A stretch of DNA of 64,000 nucleotides from Bin5 sp022821545 (GTDB lineage Bacteria; Chloroflexota; Anaerolineae; Caldilineales; Caldilineaceae): contig CAXXLO010000002.1 in assembly GCA_963664085.2 (NCBI GenBank), positions 1,612,001 through 1,676,000 on the forward strand. The letters run 5' to 3'. The notes under the pieces were generated by a model. That model had not been told where the DNA came from and made no database searches. It saw only the letters and a program-made list of their open reading frames with translations. The translations under genes were made by a program, and so were the position numbers. This document shows, piece by piece, positions 9,885 to 18,378 of this stretch (its first letter is position 1; each line of letters opens with the position of its first letter).

Positions 9885-10250
9885 CTACCGCAGGTCGCCC
9901 GGCTCGCCCTGGTTGCAAGTTGAGCATGGACACGATGCCCGCAATGAGGAAAAGCCGTAGATGCCATTGCCGTGTCCATCGGCCCAGGTAAAGCGGACTG
10001 CATAATTGCCTACCAGCTCCGCGCTGCCAACCTGAGGATCAGGGGGCGGGCCGACAGCCAGCCGCAATGGGTCCTCCTCGGCCTGCCGTCTCTCCTCACG
10101 GCAGGACGCGCATGGACAGACGCTTCGCATCCAGGCCAGACGGTAGACGCTGCGATGCCCGTCCGTCCAATCAATCGTAAATGTTCCAGCCGACCGGTCA
10201 ACGGTCATATCAGTCGGCTGACAGGCATCCCGTGTCTGTGCAAGCCTCAT
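9885..10250 (-). CDS. DUF971 domain protein
   Basis: This 121-residue protein resembles DUF971, the small domain also found at the N-terminus of gamma-butyrobetaine hydroxylases. Two similar halves are visible: TIDWTDGHRSVYRLAWMRSVCPCASC (split here: TIDWTDGHRSVY, then RSVCPCASC) and FTWADGHGNGIYGFSSLR followed by SCPCSTC. The paired CPC-x2-C motifs suggest a metal site, perhaps zinc or iron-sulfur; this is inferred. Its ATG overlaps the slipin stop as ATGA, so translation is probably coupled. Biochemical function is unknown. The C-terminal half also has a Gly/Asp-rich tail of only a few residues. Confidence 0.8.
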   Translation of the reverse strand: MRLAQTRDACQPTDMTVDRSAGTFTIDWTDGHRSVYRLAWMRSVCPCASCREERRQAEEDPLRLAVGPPPDPQVGSAELVGNYAVRFTWADGHGNGIYGFSSLRASCPCSTCNQGEPGDLR

Positions 10251-11020
10251 CTGCCATTTCCGCCCCTGCTCATCAGGGCCTCCATCAGCTCGATGGGCAA
10301 CGGAAAGACAACCGTGCTGTTGTGTTCCGCGCTGATCTCCGTCAGCGTCTGCAAATAGCGCAACTGCAGCGCCCCGGCCTGGCTGGACATGACCCCCGCT
10401 GCCTCGGCCAGCGTCTCCGAAGCCTGCAATTCACCCTCAGCGTGGATGATCTTGGCGCGCTTCTCCCGCTCCGCTTCGGCCTGCCGCGCCATGGCCCTCT
10501 GCATCGACTGCGGCAGCTCCACATCCTTCACTTCGACGACACTGACCTTTACCCCCCACGGCTCGGTCTGCTCGTCGATGATCTGCTGAAGCTGCTGGTT
10601 GATCTGGTCCCGCTCCGACAGCAGTTCATCCAGCTCACTCTGCCCCAGAACGGAGCGCAGCGTCGTCTGGGCAATCTGCTGGGTCGCCAGAAGATAGTTG
10701 GCCACGTTGATGACCGCATCCTCGGGGGACAGCACCCGAAAATAGCAGACGGCATTGACTTTGACAGTCACATTGTCCTTCGTTATGGCCTCCTGCGTCG
10801 GCACATCCAACGTGACGACCCGCAGGTCGACCGGCCGCATCTGATCGACAAATGGGATCAACCAGAACAGGCCGGGCCCTTTGGCGCCCGTCACCCGCCC
10901 CAATCGGAAAATCACCCCACGCTCGTACTCCTTGACAATGCGCAATGATGCCCGCAAAAGCCAGACCAGCAGCAGTGCGGCGACGATGTAGATCGGAATG
11001 TTTGTGAGTATGCCTTCCAT
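10247..11020 (-). CDS. Slipin family (stomatin-like, SPFH domain) membrane protein
   Basis: This 257-residue SPFH protein has one N-terminal membrane segment (about residues 8-26) followed by the stomatin core: KEYERGVIFRLGRVTG near residue 30, GLFWLIPFVDQM and LDVPTQEAITKDNVTVKV near 70-90, and a long charged helix QRAMARQAEAEREKRAKII near 175-195. Such proteins form large rings at the membrane and often control proteases or channels. Many slipins pair with NfeD; none is present here. Instead the gene is overlapped by a DUF971 gene and followed by an M50 protease. A TTGCCG-N17-TATAAT promoter lies about 55 nt upstream with a palindrome between it and the start codon. Confidence 0.93.
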   Translation of the reverse strand: MEGILTNIPIYIVAALLLVWLLRASLRIVKEYERGVIFRLGRVTGAKGPGLFWLIPFVDQMRPVDLRVVTLDVPTQEAITKDNVTVKVNAVCYFRVLSPEDAVINVANYLLATQQIAQTTLRSVLGQSELDELLSERDQINQQLQQIIDEQTEPWGVKVSVVEVKDVELPQSMQRAMARQAEAEREKRAKIIHAEGELQASETLAEAAGVMSSQAGALQLRYLQTLTEISAEHNSTVVFPLPIELMEALMSRGGNGR

Positions 11021-11040
11021 TAATAGGCTCCTGTCGACAG

Positions 11041-11058
11041 GTCACGCCAACGCGTGAC
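11041..11058. repeat. 7-bp inverted repeat in the slipin operon leader
   Basis: GTCACGC (11041-11047) and GCGTGAC (11052-11058) flank CAAC. It lies between the likely transcription start (about 11067, minus strand) and the slipin start, so it could be an operator or a 5' hairpin. Confidence 0.6.
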
Positions 11059-11073
11059 AGCGTCCCCGGTATC

Positions 11074-11102
11074 ATTATATCTTCTACCACACCTAGCGGC
11101 AA
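11074..11102 (-). promoter_or_regulatory. Sigma-70-type promoter of the slipin operon
   Basis: On the minus strand, TTGCCG (11102-11097) and a perfect TATAAT (11079-11074) are separated by 17 nt. It drives slipin, DUF971, the M50 protease and probably rpe. Confidence 0.75.
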
Positions 11103-11258
11103 CTGGTCTGGAACCATCCTCCTTTCTGTCCCATTTGCCCACCCGCTCCCCCTAATTGAGGCGCCGTTCGCGCGCCGTCTCCTGCAACCTTCCACTATCG
11201 ACTATCCACTGACCACTGCAGTCCCCCCTCCGTTCGCGAGTGCCTGCATGCGCGGGAA

Positions 11259-11287
11259 TTGACGCAGCCACATACAGTCGATATGAT
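11259..11287 (+). promoter_or_regulatory. Sigma-70-type promoter of the DUF3048 gene
   Basis: TTGACG (11259-11264), 17-nt spacer, TATGAT (11282-11287). It predicts a start near 11294 and a 50-nt leader to ATG 11343. The rest of 11103-11258 shows nothing recognisable. Confidence 0.75.
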
Positions 11288-11342
11288 TTATTCGGAGAAG
11301 AGCGCGTGGCGCGCCTGATGACACTTGCAGAGGAAAATTCTT

Positions 11343-12899
11343 ATGGCTGAAGATCCTCGTCCACCACTGTCGGGGAAATGGCTGCGGCTTGCGATCGCTG
11401 CGGCCGCACTGGCAATCATCGCAGCTGTCGCTTACATCGGCAGCCTGCTCCTGCTTGGCCCAACTCTGTCTGACACCTCCTTGCGCTGGTGGAATTCTGG
11501 GGGCGGCCCTAATGGCGGGGTCCAAGCGGTCCCGACCGAGCCGGTCGCCGCCCAAACGCTGCAAGTGGTCGCCACCTTCACGCCGGCGCCCCAATACACA
11601 CCAACCGACACCCCCCCGCCCAAATCGACCGACACGCCCACACCCGCGTACCCGGAGGCGGTCGTACTCACCGAGACGCTGAACCTGCGGGCCGGGCCGG
11701 GTACCGTTTACGGCATTGTCGGCCAGGTGCTGGCGGGCCAGCGATTCCGCATCACAGGCCGCAACGAGGCCAAAGACTGGCTGAAGATCTGCTGCCCTGC
11801 GGGAGCCAATCGGGAAAGCTGGATCAGCGCCGACTTCGCACAGAGCAATCTGTCGCCTTCGAGATTGCCTGTTGCCCAGGCTCCGCCAACGCCGACGCCA
11901 ACCGCCACGATCGACGCGCCCACTCTCGACGAGGTCGATCTCACCCTGCCCGCCCAGGGAGGATTTGACTCGCCCAGAAGCATGAATCCACTGACGGGCC
12001 AGCCATTGGAGGCCGCACGCGGGGGGCTGCGTCCGGTCATTGTCTGCGTCAACAACGACATCGCCGCCCGTCCGCAGTATGGTATCGGCCAGGCCGATGT
12101 AATGTATGAATTTCTGATGGAAGGGTTAAGCCTGACACGGTTCAGCGCGGTCTACTACGGCGCCGACAGCGAGGAAATCGGCCCCGTGCGCAGCGCCCGC
12201 TTGCTCAACTACTACCTCGGCGCACTGTATGACGCGGGACTGTTCTGCTCCGGGGCCAGTGACGGCGTTCGCTATCAGCTCAAGAACGAGAATACGCTCT
12301 TTCCCTATCTGGACCTGGATCTGGACGATCCGGAGAGTACCCGCTACGCCCGCTCCGTTGGCAACGACTATCGTACGCGCCTGCGTACCAGCAGCGAGAT
12401 GTTGCGCCTATGGCTCGCAGATTGGGCTGTCGAGCGGGCGCCGTCCATCCAGGGATTTACCTTTGGCGGCCCGGCTGTCGGTGGTGCATCCGCCAACTTT
12501 ATCCGGATCCCCTATCCCTCAGTCACGGCCAGCCAGGTTGCCTATCACTACGACGCCGGCAGCGGGCGCTATCTGCGGTCATTGGGGGGTGTTGTCCATC
12601 GGGACGGCAACAGCGGCCAGCAGATCGCGGTCGAAAATGTTATCGTTCAGTACATGCCTCACACGCCTGTGAATATCGTGGAAGACGCCTACGGCAACCT
12701 GAGCCTTCTCATCAACCCCTTCGGCGCCGGCAGAGTCATCATCTTCCGCGACGGTCTCGCTTATGAAGGGACCTGGCGTAACGACCGGAGTGGGGAGCTG
12801 CCCCGTTTCTTCGCTGCCGACGGCGTCGAGATTCCCCTGAAGCCGGGACGATCATGGATCAGCATCGTCCCACTTTCATACGGGATCGCCTATGAGTAA
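11343..12899 (+). CDS. DUF3048 (YerB-like) protein with bacterial SH3 domain
   Basis: This 518-residue exported or membrane-anchored protein starts at ATG 11343 (GAGGA upstream). One hydrophobic helix lies near residues 17-38. A Pro/Thr-rich stalk (about 65-100, many TPTP repeats) leads to an SH3b module containing LNLRAGPGTVYG (about 110-165). A second short Pro/Thr linker joins it to a large C-terminal DUF3048 region (about 200-518), with NPLTGQPL, IGPVRSARL and GASDGVRYQL as recognisable blocks. YerB homologues are extracytoplasmic, and no reaction is established. SH3b modules usually bind cell wall peptides, so a wall-associated role is plausible. It has its own promoter and converges on the GNAT gene. 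Confidence 0.85.
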   Translation: MAEDPRPPLSGKWLRLAIAAAALAIIAAVAYIGSLLLLGPTLSDTSLRWWNSGGGPNGGVQAVPTEPVAAQTLQVVATFTPAPQYTPTDTPPPKSTDTPTPAYPEAVVLTETLNLRAGPGTVYGIVGQVLAGQRFRITGRNEAKDWLKICCPAGANRESWISADFAQSNLSPSRLPVAQAPPTPTPTATIDAPTLDEVDLTLPAQGGFDSPRSMNPLTGQPLEAARGGLRPVIVCVNNDIAARPQYGIGQADVMYEFLMEGLSLTRFSAVYYGADSEEIGPVRSARLLNYYLGALYDAGLFCSGASDGVRYQLKNENTLFPYLDLDLDDPESTRYARSVGNDYRTRLRTSSEMLRLWLADWAVERAPSIQGFTFGGPAVGGASANFIRIPYPSVTASQVAYHYDAGSGRYLRSLGGVVHRDGNSGQQIAVENVIVQYMPHTPVNIVEDAYGNLSLLINPFGAGRVIIFRDGLAYEGTWRNDRSGELPRFFAADGVEIPLKPGRSWISIVPLSYGIAYE

Positions 12900-12956
12900 C
12901 CGTCGCATTGCAACACTTTGGAGGTTCGGCTACAAGGCCGATCTGACGTCACAGCC

Positions 12957-14105
12957 TTAGTCCAAGTCATAGCGGTGCAGCAGATACGTCTCCCGGCTCA
13001 AGAGCCCCATGGCTTTCAGGAAGGCCGAGCCGGCGCGGGCGGTTGAGGGCAGCGGCCCCGCTGTTACCGTCTGCCAACCGCTCGCGGGGCCCGCCGACAG
13101 CATCTGCTGCCACAACTGTCTGCCGATTCCCCGCTGCCGATACTCCGCATCAACCCCCATAAACAGGATGCGCACAGAACGCGGCTGCCGCAGTTCCAGG
13201 GCATGTAGCAGCAAGCCCCCCAGCAAAGAGCGTCCGCCGAGACTGTAGCGCAGTGGGCCGCCGCTGTCCGGCTGTGCCAGAAGATAGCCCACCGGCTTGC
13301 CATCGACCTCCGCCATCCATGCCAGCGCCGGGCGGCGCAGGATCCACCACAGCAAAAACTGCGTCTCCGGCCCATCCGGGAGCGGGAAATCTGCCCACGC
13401 AGGAACTGTCTGGCTGAAAAGCGGCAGCAAGTCGGCAGCCAGCTGGTTCGGGTCCAGGGTATGAATCACTGCCGGGCCGGAAACTGGCGCCCCTGCATCT
13501 GTGTATGCGTCCGTCTCCATCGTGTAAAGCAGACTGCGTCCCAACGGCCGGCAGACAGTCGAAAACAGCTCAGGCACATAGGGGGGAGCATACGGCGCGT
13601 GCAATGGCGGCTCAAGATGGAACTGATTCTGCAGCACGCCTGTGCCCAGGTAGGGAGACAGCCCAACGGGCAGAATCAGACGGCGAATTCCCTCATGTCC
13701 GACATGCTCCTGCGCCGCGTGTAAAAGACGCTCCAGGCTCTCCTGATTATTGGCGGCGTGCAGCATTGCCAGGTGCGCAGTGCTGTCGGTGCGGCGTGGG
13801 TCGCGCAGAACAACCGCGGCCGCAACCGGCTCCTCCATTAGAACCCCCTGATTGATGTTCGGGAACGGCTGATCGCTGACATTGGCCTGCCGGCGCCGCG
13901 GGAGAGCTTCAACTACCATATAATGGGGCCGGCTCCGTTCCAGGTGCGCGAACTGCCTGGACACGACCGCCTGCCGCAACCGGCTCCACGCCGGCGGTGT
14001 CCAGCGCGAGTCGTCGGCGTAGATGCGCCACCATTTGCGCAAAAAACTTGCCCGACCCCAATATCCTTCGGCTGTCTCAACCCGAAAATTGAAATACTGT
14101 GCCAT
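12957..14105 (-). CDS. GNAT family N-acetyltransferase-like protein
   Basis: This 382-residue protein (ATG 14105; TTG 14120 is an alternative) has its clearest signature near the C-terminus. VDAEYRQRGIGRQLW (about residues 327-341) matches the acetyl-CoA pyrophosphate-binding motif A of GNAT enzymes, preceded by a strand and followed by a helix and the FLKAMGLLSRETYLLHRY ending. The N-terminal half may be a second, degenerate GNAT fold, since tandem GNATs of this size are common. The substrate is unknown. It lies between the DUF3048 gene (convergent, 57 nt apart) and the probable origin. Nothing in the neighbourhood indicates its target. Confidence 0.8.
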   Translation of the reverse strand: MAQYFNFRVETAEGYWGRASFLRKWWRIYADDSRWTPPAWSRLRQAVVSRQFAHLERSRPHYMVVEALPRRRQANVSDQPFPNINQGVLMEEPVAAAVVLRDPRRTDSTAHLAMLHAANNQESLERLLHAAQEHVGHEGIRRLILPVGLSPYLGTGVLQNQFHLEPPLHAPYAPPYVPELFSTVCRPLGRSLLYTMETDAYTDAGAPVSGPAVIHTLDPNQLAADLLPLFSQTVPAWADFPLPDGPETQFLLWWILRRPALAWMAEVDGKPVGYLLAQPDSGGPLRYSLGGRSLLGGLLLHALELRQPRSVRILFMGVDAEYRQRGIGRQLWQQMLSAGPASGWQTVTAGPLPSTARAGSAFLKAMGLLSRETYLLHRYDLD

Positions 14106-14129
14106 TCTTGACGCTGCCAAATCTTACGA

Positions 14130-14445
14130 ACTGGGGAAAACCATGGGGATAACTTTCGCCAATTCGGGATAACTGCTGCAATGATGCGGATAACTCTACT
14201 GTTTGACTACGAACAGAATCTGATCTCTCTACTCACCCCGAAGTTTCAAAACGTATTGACCCCGTCGGCGTTGTAGAAATTCGCCTATATTGACTGAAAT
14301 ACTTTCTAGGTCCTATATATAGTAAAAATCAGGCTCCCTTTACTGTTTCACGGGCGGATTGTTCGGGCCTTCCTTCTGCATTGTGATTGTCTGCCGCTGC
14401 CCTATTTGATACACTACCTATTCATACAATTTATCCACACAATTG
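14130..14445. other. oriC: Probable chromosomal replication origin (oriC) with DnaA boxes
   Basis: The 570-nt gap upstream of dnaA holds four 9-mers close to the DnaA box TTATCCACA. Three lie on the minus strand at regular 20-21 nt spacing: TTATCCCCA (14144-14152), TTATCCCGA (14164-14172) and TTATCCGCA (14185-14193). A perfect TTATCCACA lies on the plus strand at 14431-14439. Between them is an A/T-rich stretch (about 14280-14335, including TATATATAG) that could be the unwinding element. Position beside dnaA supports the call. Chromosome skew was not tested. Confidence 0.75.
14290..14319 (+). promoter_or_regulatory. Candidate dnaA promoter inside the origin region
   Basis: TTGACT (14290-14295), 18-nt spacer, TATATA (14314-14319). 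It lies between the DnaA boxes, so DnaA autoregulation is possible. The resulting leader would be about 350 nt. No closer promoter stands out. Confidence 0.5.
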
Positions 14446-14675
14446 TAGCGAAGAGGCATAGCAGGCGTTCGATTGACACAATTTCCAGCGGTCCTGGAGC
14501 CAGTCGGACAGGTTGGTGTCTGTCTTGTAGTTCCCCCAACGGCAGCCAGACTGAACTGCTTGCGATTTCGTCTATCTCTTGCCCTCCCTTTCGCCTGTTT
14601 TTCTGTATCCGCGCGAACAAAAATCCCTTGCGCTTCGTCCTTCATTGAGGAACAGGAGAGTGAAAAGGAGTTGTT

Positions 14676-16367
14676 TTGAATACAGACTGGCAATCCGTAT
14701 CCTCATCACACCGCAGTGACAATCCTCTGTACGAACGCGCTCAGCCTTCTTCGTCCCGGTCAACCGAGACCCCGCCAGAAGATCAGGAGAGAGCGGAACA
14801 AGCGGAGCAATCCGAATTACAGACGGAAGCCGCCTCCGCTGACGAGCGGATTCAGGCAGTTAACCAAGACTTGAACCCGGAAGAAATCTGGCAGAAAACT
14901 CTGCACGAACTGGCGTTGCAGATGCCTGCCACCACCTTTGAAACCTGGGTGCGCGACACATCCATCATCGGCTACAAAGAAGGCGAATTCACCGTCGGCG
15001 CGCCCCATGCCTGGGCTCGAGATTGGCTGCAGAGCCGTCTGCGCAATAAGATCAAAAGCATTCTGAATCAGTTGACTGGTCGTTCAGTGCAGGTCTTCTT
15101 TGAAGTGCGCCCCCAACCGCAGAAGCGGTCCGAATCGCCAGAGTCGGCGCCTCTGTATGCGGATGTGCAGTACGCGGCGCCTGAAGCGGCGCCCGAAACA
15201 ACGTCGAAGCCCGCGCAAGTCGGCTCTACCATCGCTGGCGCCGCCAACCCGGCCGATCCCGTACAGACCAATCGACCACGCCGCCGTGATGCGGCTCGGA
15301 CCCCCGCTGCGGCTTCTGTAACCAAGTCGGACGCGACGCTTCAAAGCGGGGTGTTCAATCCCCGCTATACTTTCGACACATTCGTGGTCGGAAACCACAA
15401 CCGTCTGGCCCATGCCGCGGCCCAGTCCATTGTGGAACAACCCGGTCATCGCTTCAACCCACTCTTTGTGTATGGAGGTGTCGGCTTGGGAAAGACACAT
15501 CTCCTCCACGCAATTGGCCATGCCATGACAAGGCACGGAATGCAGGTGCTTTACTGCTCGTCGGAACAGTTTACAAATGACCTCATCAGCGCCATTCGCC
15601 AGCAAAACACCGAAGAGTATCGCAACAAATACCGTCAGGTGGACCTGCTCCTGATCGATGATATTCAGTTTATCGGCGGCAAAGAAAGTACGCAAGAGGA
15701 GTTCTTCCACACCTTTAATCATCTCCACGCCGGTGGCCGTCAGGTGGTCATCAGCAGTGATCGACCACCGAAAGAGATCGCGACCCTGGAAGCCCGCCTG
15801 CGAAGCCGTTTCGAAGGGGGCTTGCAGGCCGATATCTCGCAACCGGATCTGGAAACCCGCGTCGCCATTTTGCAATCCAAGGCCCAGTCGATCAACCAGA
15901 CCATCTCGACCGATGTGCTGATGCTGATCGCAGAACGGGTGGAGAGCAACATCCGAGAGTTGGAAGGCGCGCTCAATCGCCTCATTATTCAGGCCCCCTT
16001 CCACGACAGGCAGCTGGACCGTTCCGTGGCCGAAGGCATACTGGACACGCTCGTACCACAGCGCCGGCCCCGCGAAGCAGCCAGCGTCGTACAGATCGTT
16101 GCCAAGCATTTCCATCTGACCGAAGAAACCCTGCTCGGACGGTCGCGCACGAAGGAGATCGCCAACGCCCGTCAAATGGCCATGTACCTGCTGCGAGAAG
16201 AAAACGGTCTGTCGCTGATCAACATCGGCGAACTTCTGGGTGGGCGGGATCACAGCACCGTTCGCCATGGCGTGGAGAAAGTTGCCCAGGACATTGAACG
16301 GGATGAAGGAGTTCGCAAAGAAGTCGTGGCCTTGCGGGAGAAGATATACGAGCCGCCCGGTTCGTGA
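14676..16367 (+). CDS. dnaA: Chromosomal replication initiator DnaA
   Basis: AAA+ initiator that binds DnaA boxes and opens the origin. It has 563 residues, about 90-100 more than E. coli or Bacillus DnaA. Start TTG 14676 has AAGGAG 5 nt upstream. Residues 1-66 are an acidic, Ser/Gln/Glu-rich extension ahead of domain I, which starts at NPEEIWQKTLHELA. Domain I covers about 67-145 and a Pro/Ala-rich domain II about 146-225. Domain III begins at FNPRYTFDTFVVG, with Walker A GGVGLGKTH at 267-275 and Walker B LLLIDDIQFI. Domain IV carries the DNA-binding GGRDHSTVRHGVEK. No dnaN follows; recA is next. Confidence 0.97.
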   Translation: MNTDWQSVSSSHRSDNPLYERAQPSSSRSTETPPEDQERAEQAEQSELQTEAASADERIQAVNQDLNPEEIWQKTLHELALQMPATTFETWVRDTSIIGYKEGEFTVGAPHAWARDWLQSRLRNKIKSILNQLTGRSVQVFFEVRPQPQKRSESPESAPLYADVQYAAPEAAPETTSKPAQVGSTIAGAANPADPVQTNRPRRRDAARTPAAASVTKSDATLQSGVFNPRYTFDTFVVGNHNRLAHAAAQSIVEQPGHRFNPLFVYGGVGLGKTHLLHAIGHAMTRHGMQVLYCSSEQFTNDLISAIRQQNTEEYRNKYRQVDLLLIDDIQFIGGKESTQEEFFHTFNHLHAGGRQVVISSDRPPKEIATLEARLRSRFEGGLQADISQPDLETRVAILQSKAQSINQTISTDVLMLIAERVESNIRELEGALNRLIIQAPFHDRQLDRSVAEGILDTLVPQRRPREAASVVQIVAKHFHLTEETLLGRSRTKEIANARQMAMYLLREENGLSLINIGELLGGRDHSTVRHGVEKVAQDIERDEGVRKEVVALREKIYEPPGS

Positions 16368-16564
16368 GCGCCAGGCAAAAGCAAGTGATGGAGTTCAGGA
16401 GACAATTGAACGGCCCGCTGGAGGAGACCCGCGCCCGTCGCACCGTGCGGCCTCCCACAGCCCATGCACGTCAGCGCCTTCAGATCGTTATCCGCGCGGT
16501 CTGAAATTGGTTCGCTGGAAAGGCTCACCGAACCCGTAGCTTAGTTCCTTCTCTTTTAAGGCGC

Positions 16565-16593
16565 TTGCATACTCCTTGCACATACAGTACACT
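16565..16593 (+). promoter_or_regulatory. Possible recA promoter
   Basis: TTGCAT (16565-16570), 17-nt spacer, TACACT (16588-16593). The match is moderate. It would give a leader of about 175 nt that includes the hairpin at 16686-16717. Confidence 0.45.
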
Positions 16594-16685
16594 TAGAAAC
16601 AGCGTCATCTCTCTGCCACCGAGTAGCCAATCTGTAAATTTGGTTGCCATGATTTGCTGCTATATGGCAGCGATAAGATGATGCA

Positions 16686-16730
16686 ACCGCCGAACAGCGA
16701 CGCTCTGTCACGGCGGTATCAATTTTTTTT
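16686..16730 (+). terminator. Terminator-like hairpin in the recA leader
   Basis: ACCGCCG (16686-16692) pairs with CGGCGGT (16711-16717), with an inner ACAG/CTGT pair. After ATCAA comes a run of eight T (16723-16730). It ends only 45 nt before the recA start, so it either ends dnaA transcription or attenuates recA. Confidence 0.7.
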
Positions 16731-16775
16731 GTAACCTCTATTCGGCCCTGGGCCGGTAGAGCACTGGAGCCTGCG

Positions 16776-17798
16776 ATGGCGGATACCGGTCGTCAAAGAG
16801 CATTGGATACAACCCTCGCCACCCTCAACAAACGCTATGGGGATGGGGTGATCATGAGGCTGGGAGAGGCGACCCGGCTGGACGTGGCCTCGATCCCGAC
16901 GGGCAGTCTGAGCCTGGATATAGCGCTGGGAGTGGGAGGGATACCCCGCGGACGGATCATCGAGGTATATGGGCCGGAGAGTTCGGGCAAGACGACCCTC
17001 TGTCTGCACGCGATTGCGGAATCGCAGCGGCTGGGCGGCGTCTGCGGCTTTGTGGATGTGGAACATGCGTTGGATTCGAGCTATGCGCGCAAGATCGGAG
17101 TGGATGTCGAAGGTCTGTATGTCTCGCAGCCGGATACGGGCGAGCAGGCGTTGGAGATCGCAGAGGCGCTGGTGCGTTCGGGCGCGATGGACGTCGTGGT
17201 GGTGGACAGCGTAGCAGCGCTGGTGCCGCGTGCGGAGATCGAAGGAGAGATGGGAGACAGCCACGTAGGCTTGCAGGCGCGGCTGATGAGTCAGGCGCTG
17301 CGGAAGCTGGTGGGTGCGGTGAAGACGACCGACACGAGCATGATCTTCACCAACCAGTTGCGTCAGAGAATCGGGATCATGTTTGGCAATCCGGAGACGA
17401 CGTCGGGCGGGATGGCGCTCAAGTTCTATGCGAGCGTGCGCTTGGACGTGAGGCGGATCCAGTCGATCAAACAGGGGAGTGACGTGATCGGCAACCGGAC
17501 GCGCGTGACGGTGCGCAAGAACAAGGTGGCAGCGCCGTTCAAGGTGGCGGAATTCGACATCATGTACAACGAAGGGGTCAGCACGCAGGGCGACCTGCTG
17601 GACCTGGGAGTCGAATTCGACATCATCGAAAAGCGTGGCGCCTTCTATCGCTATAACGACGATTTGCTCGGACAGGGGCGCGAAGCCGCCAAGAAACATC
17701 TGCGCGCAAATCCCGAAATAGCCTCACAGATAGACAGCGTCATCAGGGAAAGAACTGGACTGCCAGCCCGCTCCAATGAAGACGAGGTTCAGGCCTGA
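16776..17798 (+). CDS. recA: Recombinase RecA
   Basis: DNA strand-exchange and SOS coprotease. The protein has 340 residues, a normal length. Start ATG 16776 has GGAG about 6 nt upstream. Walker A GPESSGKTT lies at 66-74 and the MAW segment LGVGGIPRGR just before it. Other conserved blocks are DVEHALD, VVVDSVAALVPRAE, loop L2 GNPETTSGGMALKFYASVRLD (split: GNPETTSGGMALK, FYASVRLD) and the C-terminal acidic tail. Most of the gene (about 16840-17630) is visibly richer in G and in GCG/GTG codons than dnaA or rny beside it, and the last 150 nt return to the local style. recX follows after a 620-nt gap. Confidence 0.98.
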   Translation: MADTGRQRALDTTLATLNKRYGDGVIMRLGEATRLDVASIPTGSLSLDIALGVGGIPRGRIIEVYGPESSGKTTLCLHAIAESQRLGGVCGFVDVEHALDSSYARKIGVDVEGLYVSQPDTGEQALEIAEALVRSGAMDVVVVDSVAALVPRAEIEGEMGDSHVGLQARLMSQALRKLVGAVKTTDTSMIFTNQLRQRIGIMFGNPETTSGGMALKFYASVRLDVRRIQSIKQGSDVIGNRTRVTVRKNKVAAPFKVAEFDIMYNEGVSTQGDLLDLGVEFDIIEKRGAFYRYNDDLLGQGREAAKKHLRANPEIASQIDSVIRERTGLPARSNEDEVQA

Positions 17799-18378
17799 CA
17801 AAGTTCCGCTACGAGACGACATGCCCAGCGCAGGCAGCATGCACTGAATTCATCTATCTTGTTCCTTTATGTGCAAACATGCACAGGAGTTCACAATACG
17901 CCGAAAGGTCTTAAACGTCGCACGTGTTGCCATAATTGAAAACGCTCACCACAGCGCTCTCAAATTGGACGCGATTTTGTGCTGACACACTACCGCCAAA
18001 ACCGGAACAGCACCCAAAACCTGTTTATTCCATTCTATCAGGGGATGACTTGGGGCGCTGGCGCAACTGAACAGATAATTTGGCAGACGTTTGCTAAACT
18101 GTTGATCGTCAATAGCAGATCGAACGTCATAACGAGTGTTGATGTAATACCGGCTGTTGACACGGAACTATAGACTCACAGATCTCTTCTCACCGCAACC
18201 CTCCCCCATTTGCGATGCGGCCAAGCCCATCTTGAATCGGTGAGTTGTATAATGCAACAGCAGGTGTCCAACAAAAATCGCTACCATCGAGGCGCAACGC
18301 TGAACTGATGCGTCTTTCATTGGCATAGCCTGATCTGGAGACAAAGACTCAGGCGGTGCCGTTTTGAGACTTTCAAGT
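17799..18378. other. recA-recX intergenic region (about 600 nt)
   Basis: No gene is supported; a 64-codon frame at 17979-18173 shows no family signal. A palindrome TGTGCA-AACA-TGCACA occupies 17870-17885. TATAAT at 18248-18253 lacks a good -35. A short stem GACTT/AAGTC lies just before the terminator hairpin at 18379. The segment could encode a structured leader RNA. Confidence 0.45.

Larger units (their letters stand above)
16368..16775. other. dnaA-recA intergenic region (about 400 nt)
   Basis: No gene is supported. It contains a possible promoter and a terminator-like hairpin, both listed separately. No clear LexA-type SOS box was recognised, but the lineage's SOS motif may differ from those I know. 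Confidence 0.6.

Noticed and set aside
17979..18173. 64-codon frame between recA and recX
   Set aside because: No similarity to any family I know, no Shine-Dalgarno site, and A/T-rich intergenic composition.
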